The notes under the pieces were generated by a model, which made no database searches, was not told where the DNA came from, and saw only the letters and a list, made by a program, of their open reading frames with translations. The position numbers were made by a program, and so were the translations under genes. Source: Lutjanus erythropterus (Eukaryota > Chordata > Actinopteri > Lutjaniformes > Lutjanidae). From it: a stretch of 64,000 bases of DNA. Below are positions 57,390 through 64,000 of the stretch, piece by piece (position 1 is the stretch's first letter; each line of letters starts with the position of its first letter). The stretch lies in NCBI GenBank assembly GCA_020091685.1, contig CM034600.1:338024-402023 (forward strand). The letters run 5' to 3'.

Positions 57390-57575
57390 TTGGGCACAAC
57401 TGATAGGTGTATCCTGCTTTGCGCTGGTGGCGCAAAGGGCGGGGCAGGGCAAAATATCACTCCTGCCCCTGGCACAAGATAGCAAAGGTGGATTTGGACA
57501 CACCTTGAATAAATTAAATCCTTTGCACCTCACACTTTCCATTTGTGCTTTAGATCAGCGTAAGATAGGGCCCTG
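57390..57575. repeat. Dispersed repeat family G, copy 3
   Basis: 'tggcgcaaagggcggggcag', 'ggcacaagatagcaaaggtg' and the terminus 'gtaagatagggccctg' match family G. Confidence 0.6.
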
Positions 57576-59397
57576 AATGTTAAATTCCAAATTAAAAATA
57601 GCAGACATAGACACATGGTATCAGTGGTAGACAGCTGGAACCACTAATAAACTGCAGTGACTAGCCTCATCCACTTCGTTTTCAGCTAACTTCTTTCTAT
57701 CAATTAACCTTTAAGCTCTCTCTCCTCCACAGACACAGTAATAGAAGATTGAGGAAGGGGTGTGTAAAGCCAAAGAAGTGTGGAGGGACAGTCTCCATTT
57801 CCTCAGCTGAAATAATCAATAGTCTATGAATATTCTGATCAGACTGCTTGGGCCTGAGAAAAATGTCAACGTTTGGTCTACAAGATCAACTAACTGAAGA
57901 GACGAGGAAAAAAGAAAAACACAGAGAGAGGAATAAAGAGCTAAAGGAAAAATAGTTGTCAGTATGAACTTTGTAGCTTTTGCTTAATTTCTGATCCAGT
58001 TTTTCATTCAAAATGAACAAGACTGACTGAGCCTTTTCTTTTTTGCTTTTAAAATATTAAAACTACAAGGAAATACAGGAATAGGATCCAGTTATAATTT
58101 AATAGGTGAGGACTCTCATTTTGGGAAATACGTTTGGTCGTATTCTTGCAGAGATCTGACTCAAGACAGTGCATCATCATTTAATACTCACAAATCCCTG
58201 CTGCGCTGGACTGACGTACTGAATCAAACTCAGTGGAGCCAGCACTGACCAGCTGCTGTACTTGGAGTGAGAACAATCTGATATTACATGACTGTGCAAA
58301 GACTGTATTTGCAGAAAATAAAGCTACATTTGCTTTTCAGCATTGGTTGTTGGCTCCTTGTCTTGAGTTCAAGTTGGAAACGATCCATAATACAAAAATC
58401 TCCCAAAGTTCACTTGGTAGCACAAGTGCCAGTCCTCACTCTACTCAACAGAATCATCCTGTTGTTCATGTTTCTTCAAATATAAGGTTACCCTAACATA
58501 ATTTCCAGTAAAAAAGTCTTTGCTACAAACATTAAGATGAATTTATGCTGACAGAAGTCAGAGAAGTGTGAAGAAAGACACCATTTTCATCTAAACAGCG
58601 TGTAAAGACGGATATTAATGTTCTTATGCCACTTTGCAAAATTCGATCGCAGTGATAGATCACCTTTGCTGAATGAATTAGAAGTCGTGTTGCCGTTTGG
58701 AATCGATCGAGGCTGAATAAACCCAAGAGGTTTAGCATGTGTTTATTCATGCCACAACTGACATTAAGGGGAGGAACTGCCTCTAAAGTGATTAATCTGC
58801 TGCTGAATTCAGAATCAAAGTAAATAAATAGTGATAAAATGACTAAAGTTCACATTAACTCAAGGGTTTTTCTCATCTTATAATTTGTTCTAAGTATATC
58901 AACACAAATCCAGATTCTATATTACTTGTTCAAGTCATGTAAAAGTCAGGGAAGATAATTTTCAAAGATAAGTTGTTATTTTGACCACTGTTATATAGTC
59001 TGACTTGCTAATAACTTGCTCTGATTGAAACACTTTGTCAGGCACAGTATGAGATGTCTCAGCTTTAATCACTTGTGTCACTGGCTGAATGAAATCCACA
59101 GCTGATTATTGTCTCGCCGGCTGATTTAACAGATATTGTTCCAAATTACTATTTTGTGACACTGGTTCCAGAAAGATGACAACTAGCATCGGGGATCAAA
59201 ATGTCCCTCAAAGTTCTAAAGTGTTTCAGTCAGTGAACTTCTTTTCTAAATTCCTACAGTCTGTGGAGCTGCAGATGCTGTTCTGTAGATCACAGTGCTT
59301 CAGCATGGACTGCTGGTTCCATGCTGCAATGAGCACAAGTCAATTTCTGTTTTTTTCAAACTCTAAATGCCAAGCAGTAGGCCTTCTCCAAGAAACA
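57576..59397. other. Unassigned sequence
   Basis: No repeat partner and no convincing coding frame on either strand. Confidence 0.4.
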
Positions 59398-59990
59398 CAC
59401 ACTGATCAGCCTCAACATTAAAACCACTTAGGGGTAAAGGGAATTACATTGCTCATCTTGTTACAATGGCACCTATCAAGGGTTGGGATATATTAAGCAG
59501 CAAGTGAACTGTCAGATCTTAAATTTGTGTTGGAAACAGGAAAAATTGGCAAGTTTGAGGATCTGAACAACTTTGACGATGACCACCACTGTGATGGCCA
59601 TAGGCAACTGGGTCAGACCATCTCCAAAATGGTGGGTGTTGTGGGGTGTCCCAAGAGTGGTCAAAGGAAGGACCACTGATGAACTGGCAATTGGGTCATG
59701 GGTGCCCAAGACTCACAGATTCGACATGGAGCGAAGGCTAGCCCATATAGTCCGATCCCACAGAAGAGCTCCAGCAAAAAGTGATGAAAAAGTAACCAAA
59801 AATGCCTACAATGGAGAATTTCAGACAGAGCAAATTTCCCAGATCTTATTCAAATCAAACATCTGTGGAATGTGCTGGAACAACAAGTCTGAACCATGAA
59901 AGCCCCCACTTCACAATTTACAAGACTTAAAGGATCTGCTGCTGACGTCTTGATGCCAGATACCACAGAACATCTTCAGAGGTCTTGTGT
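59398..59990 (+). pseudogene. Tc1-like transposon, internally deleted
   Basis: The left terminus ACTGATCAGCCTCAACATTA and then AAAACCAC match the ends of an abundant fish Tc1-like element. The transposase start is lost (ATT for ATG near 59545). The N-terminal helix-turn-helix part follows, through 'gaaggctagccc' and a SHRRAPAKSDEK-like stretch near 59760-59790. The reading then jumps to PDLIQIKHLWNVLE near 59840, just before the C-terminal LQDLKDLLLTS and FRGLVSV. The catalytic core between them is gone, over 200 codons by comparison with the usual length of about 340. At the third catalytic position (IEHLW in the family) the codon reads lysine. The right TIR is missing. The element is dead. 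Confidence 0.85.
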
Positions 59991-60228
59991 CTGTGAAGTC
60001 ACTTGTAAAATTAAACAAATCAGTAGGCCTAACTAAATAAATAATATATAGGCTATACATCCAAGTTTTAAAACTTAATGAACTATTAGGCAAAGCGTAT
60101 AATTATAACTTAATAAAATTTACTTGCTTTTTTCTGTAATGCGCACATGGATTAAAAATTAAATTGGCCTATATTTACTGTCAAATGTACTTTAAAATGA
60201 AACAGAAACGATGAGTTGCTTACTTTAT
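59991..60228. other. AT-rich gap, probably hAT 3' flank
   Basis: Very AT-rich with no frame. It lies between the Tc1 remnant and the stop codon of the hAT pseudogene. No hAT terminal repeat was identified. Confidence 0.4.
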
Positions 60229-62200
60229 CTACAATTCTTTTGAGTTCACTTTCAAGAATACAAGTCTGGCCAAAGTCTGAGGTTTCAGACTCATGCGGTG
60301 GTTTCTTGACAGCAGACCTGCAGCAGAGAACACCCTCTCAGCGCTTGCAGAGCCGCTTGCAAGCTACTTTAGCCAGCCAGGGAAAGGATGCAGAGTTTTC
60401 TTTCCAAAATCGAATGACATCTGTGTCTGGGTTCTGTCTTGGGAGGAGAGGTACTTCGACTTCACCTTTGGCGTTTCCAGGTGTGGGCTGCTGCTCGCTG
60501 AAGTTCAACCCAAACAGGCGAGCTCTTTTTAATTCAGGCTCAGGATTCAAGGGGGCAGCAGCAGATGGGGAGTCTCTTGCGTCCTGCTGGCTCTATCAAT
60601 TTCTTCAGCTTCTTCGATGAGGAGGTTGCGGATCTCTGAGTTCGATGCATACAGACTCATCTCTGAATATCCATTCTGTCTTGAAAGGGGGATGTACCAC
60701 TGATGCTAAAATCAGGTGTTTGTCAGTGTAGTATCTTCCATAGCGAGCTGACACGTTGTTGGCCAAAGTTTCTGCAAAGCAGCAATGCCCATTGGAAGTA
60801 CAGCATTATTGGTAAGCAGGGGTTTGATTTCTGTGATAGCAGGGAGGATCATCCCTAGGTTCCCCAGCTCCTTCTGCATTTTGTCTGTGAGGTCTGCCAG
60901 TGGAGCCAACACACTGACAAAGTGTGTCAGATGGCGTACTCTGTTCAGGGTCATGTTGGCAACACAAGACTTGAATTTGCTTTGCCAGAATAGGTCTTTT
61001 TGGTACAGGTGGAGGACCAACTGAATCATTTGCAGCTCCCTTGCATGGCACAGGAAGTTGTGGGGCGGACTCCTAATTGGTTGGTTTCCTCAGTGTTCAG
61101 GATGTTCTTGCATGCAGTTTTAACCAGGTGGCTGACTTTCACTAGCAGCTGATAAATGTTGTCATCCTCATTACCAGCATCTTTAATTGCCAGGTGAAGC
61201 ATGTGAGTGGGGCCCTGCAGATGTAAATTTGACACAGTGAAGTATTGGTTTATCATAGTTTCTATGTTGGTGGTTATCTCTTCATCTTTAATCTGCAAGA
61301 GAGCAAGTGGTCCCTCTTCCTCCTCTTCATCAAGTGCAGCGCTGCTGCTGCTGGCACCCGCACTCACCTCATTACCCTCAGCCTCCTCTTCAGTGCCAGG
61401 GAGGAGGTTAAATGCCTTGATCATGTTGCTGGCACTATCAGTCACAACCCGAATTACACATTGTTACAAGTCCCAATTTTTGAGTAGACTTTCATATTTT
61501 TGGTAAATGCGATCTGTGGTATGGTGCCCCTGTATGTGGTCACACCCCAACAAAACTCTGTGCCCCTGGAACTTCCCATCAATGAAATTGGCCACGATCC
61601 CAAAGAAGCTGTGCTCTCTTCTGCTGGTCCAAATGTCAGCAGAGAGAACAAACCCATCAGCTCTTTGCAGTAGGTCTTGAAGCTTGGCTTCCATCTCTTC
61701 CAGGGCATGTGACATGAGCATGTCCCGGACAGTGTTGCAGTGGTGGGAGGAAGCCCAGTAGGGCTGTGCTGGCAGTGTTGCATGCCTTCATGCTCTTCTG
61801 TACTTAGCGGTTTGTAGTCCATGTAAATCATTTTGAAAAATGCTTCATCCAGTCCCCTTTTTCTCTCCCCTGTTGCGGTTGTGCCTTTGCACACAGTGAA
61901 TGTTTGAATTCCTCACTCTTCTTCAATTGTTGCTGCAGCTGCACCTCTTTCTATAAAATACAAATTAAGGGACGGCATGAATTATATTTAATAAACAGTA
62001 TAAGGACTACTCTTAGCACACTGTCGTGTTGTCGAGAAAGGTGTCTTTAGATTCCAAAATGAATCTTTACTAAGTGAAATGATGTCGCCACATTCCTGTT
62101 CTTGTATCACATTATTGTCATCTGTTAGTTTTACAGGGATGGTACAACTGTATGACTTCTCATTTTCTTTTTTGAAGTATTTTGTGAACTCCATTATCAA
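60229..62200 (-). pseudogene. hAT-family transposase (ZBED-like), frameshifted pseudogene
   Basis: Read on the minus strand, successive frames give the hAT order. An N-terminal part at 62200-61988 has no clear BED finger. Then come LDEAFFKMIYMDYKPLST near 61850, RADGFVLSADIWTSR near 61650, TDSASNMIKAFNLLPG near 61440 (a first catalytic-region hallmark of this family), and a glutamate-rich insert near 61330. A middle domain lies at 61029-60712, followed by WKENSASFPWLAKVA near 60390. The hATC dimerisation signature SAERVFSAAG follows near 60340, then LARLVFLKVN and a TAG stop at 60229-60231. At least four frameshifts separate these parts. A gap near 61900-61985 with an acceptor-like TTTTATAG could be an intron. 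Length, about 650 codons in total, is normal for the family. The terminal repeats were not found. Confidence 0.85.
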
Positions 62201-63009
62201 GCTTGCAACAGCTGTGTTCTGACTGAAAATAGTGTGGGTGTCTGTGCAATGGGCACTTGGGCATGCATCAGACTCGTGGTGTAAGCGGTAAGCGGTGAAA
62301 CTGGAGCAGAACAGAGCGGGAGATAAGGCAACAGTCCATCCATTTAAAAAAGCTGCACATACAACTCCCCACGTAGGTCAATCAACTTTATCTGCATTTG
62401 GTGAGTGTCTCTCTGGGGTCATGGCACAGCCCTTCTGGGGTGCCCTGATTACTTAGTTGGAGAGCTTGCGCCCCATGTCCTATTAAGTCATTACACCAAA
62501 ATTAAGGCATATTTGATGTACACTGAAAACCTGAGACTCAATTGTATGCATAGGAAGCAGAGAGAAAAGCATTACTGGGTCTCTGTGTGTTAAGCTCTCA
62601 CTACTTTTGTAACTTCTAACTGAATCCCTGTGGTTTGAAGTTTAGTTTCTCTTTTGCGTTGCTGTTTTGTGTTTTCTTTCAGCTGAACAGGAGTTATATT
62701 AAATTACTGCTGATGAAGACCAAACATTTCCTGCTTTTGCTGCTTCATAATAAAAATGTTTAAATAATCAAGGAGCAAGTGATTTTGCTGTGAAGAATTG
62801 ACACACCCACCATTTACAGACGCTTGACAAAAGACGAGAGCATCATCAGTTCATCAAAAATAGATAAGGTTAGATACAAAAAGAATTCTACTTATTTAAA
62901 ATCAGCTGTGCAGTATTCCTATGTTTAATTCCACTTAGTCACTGTTCTGATAATTTTGAGAATATCTGTATTCTGTCTAAGCTGGTTTTAGCTTCTAAAC
63001 CAAACATCC
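62201..63009. other. Unassigned sequence, possible 5' part of the hAT element
   Basis: The stretch 62200-62360 may hold the hAT element's 5' region; no terminal repeat was identified. No other feature. Confidence 0.35.
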
Positions 63010-64000
63010 GTCTTCTCGATCCCCCACCAACTGAACTTCTTAAAGATCTCCATGGTCTCTAAATAATTAGTGGCCAGTGTCTAACCTTCCAATATTTTCA
63101 AAAGTATTAGAAAGAGCTGTGTCTCTGCCACTTTTGGTCCATGTAATTAAGTTATCTTTTTGAAACTTTCAGGGCATGTCACTCTCCTGAAACTGCACTT
63201 ACTAAAGTGGTAAATGATCCTCTGCTTACCATGGATTCATATTCCAACTTAGTGCTTCTTTTACAGTGTGTCTTTTGACACCACAGATCATTGTATCCTC
63301 CTACACTGACTGAAAAATCAAGTTGTTGCCTCTGGCCTGGCCCTCGCATGGTTAATTTTACCTATCTGGAAGAACACTGAGTTTCCTGCAGTAATACTGC
63401 ATCAAAAAAGAGTACTTCAGGGCTCTGTTCTTAGCCCTCTCATTACTCTGTTACACACCAAATAATATGCAGTCACGTAATTAATTTCCATTTCTATGCT
63501 GATGATACTCAGCTGTATGTGCCTGTAAGGCAGATGATCATTCCCAAATTATTAAATTAGAGATCTAGAGATAGAAGTAACAGTAACTCTTAGCATCCTG
63601 ACACCTGTTTGATAGCCAAAAGTCTTGACGTTAGATTTGATTCCATCCTCTGTCTTGATTAGCACATTAAAGCAATCACCAAAATCACCTTTTTTCACCT
63701 ATGCAACATCTATGTGATCTAAATGATGTACTTCTGTGCAGAGCTGATGCAGAGATCGCAATTCACGCCTTTGTTTCATTGAGACTATTGTACTATTGCA
63801 ACATTTTGCCGTCAGGTCTTCCACTAACATATGGTTGTACTAAAAATATTTTAAAATATGTTGTGCTCAAAGCTATGCAGCTCCAACAATTAGGAGAATC
63901 TGAATATTCTAGGAAATAACGTTGCAGGGGTCCTTTAAGCCTAAAGGGGATTTGGAACAATTCATTCGTAAGAATAAATGTAATGCAAGGCAATCCAGAA
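63010..64000 (+). pseudogene. LINE reverse transcriptase (L2/Rex1-like), decayed, runs off the window
   Basis: Plus-strand motifs in order are ISGQCLTFQYFQK near 63070, FRACHSPETALTKVVNDPLL near 63165, LVLLLQ near 63248, a QGSVLSPLITLL-like segment near 63418 (PQGSVLGPLLF in the family), FYADDTQLYVPVR from 63492 with the catalytic YADD at 63495-63506, and AEIAIHAFVSLRLLYYCNIL near 63748. Stops and shifts break it throughout, so it is inactive. No endonuclease domain is seen upstream. It resembles the 8968-9720 fragment in its YADDT box and later motifs and is probably of the same LINE group. Confidence 0.8.

Noticed and set aside
60216-60620. Plus-strand frame of 134 codons over the hAT region
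   Set aside because: It is the antisense shadow of the hAT C-terminus, which is clearly encoded on the minus strand.
1-64000. CRISPR arrays, rRNA or tRNA genes, operons
   Set aside because: No regularly spaced identical repeats, no cloverleaf or rRNA signature, and the sequence is eukaryotic in character.

Overview
This window looks like ray-finned fish (teleost) nuclear DNA. It is AT-rich, has many long dinucleotide microsatellites, and is packed with decayed transposon families of types common in fish: L2/Rex1-like LINEs, Tc1, hAT, piggyBac, and many small non-autonomous elements (MITEs) with terminal inverted repeats (TIRs). I found no complete host gene, rRNA, tRNA, CRISPR array or prokaryotic feature. 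It reads as intergenic or deep intronic sequence. Family names come from recognition by eye; no database search was run.

Layout. 1-9 kb: a GC/purine-rich left edge, several MITEs and a LINE 3' tail at 8.3 kb. 9-15 kb: a broken LINE reverse transcriptase, dispersed repeats, a TG/CA microsatellite pair, a G-rich tract, and two unique islands at 13.0 and 14.3 kb. 14.9-17.1 kb: one element interrupted by a TTAA-flanked piggyBac remnant that keeps the cysteine-rich C-terminus of its transposase. 19-26 kb: two copies of a MITE filled with an A-rich minisatellite, a three-layer transposon nest (21.5-23.2 kb) and an AGAACC-type element. 26-41 kb: dispersed repeat pairs, strong hairpins and a palindromic MITE with arms of about 210 bases. 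42-51 kb: four more copies of the minisatellite-filled family, a candidate host exon on the minus strand (46.5 kb), a unique island (46.8-47.5 kb), an element with 165-base internal repeats and another unique island (49.7-50.1 kb). 51-59 kb: more MITEs. 59.4-62.2 kb: an internally deleted Tc1 element next to a frameshifted hAT transposase pseudogene. 63.0-64.0 kb: a LINE running off the right edge.

Nothing here forms an operon or pathway. What unites the window is transposon biology. At least three unrelated non-autonomous families here carry internal tandem arrays, and one of them occurs six times in 32 kb. The most gene-like sequence is a stretch of about 116 bases on the minus strand near 46.5 kb. 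It has coding-like amino-acid and codon use and a perfect splice donor, but I could not name its gene. Several unrepetitive islands are candidates for conserved regulatory elements; that is inference and needs cross-species alignment.
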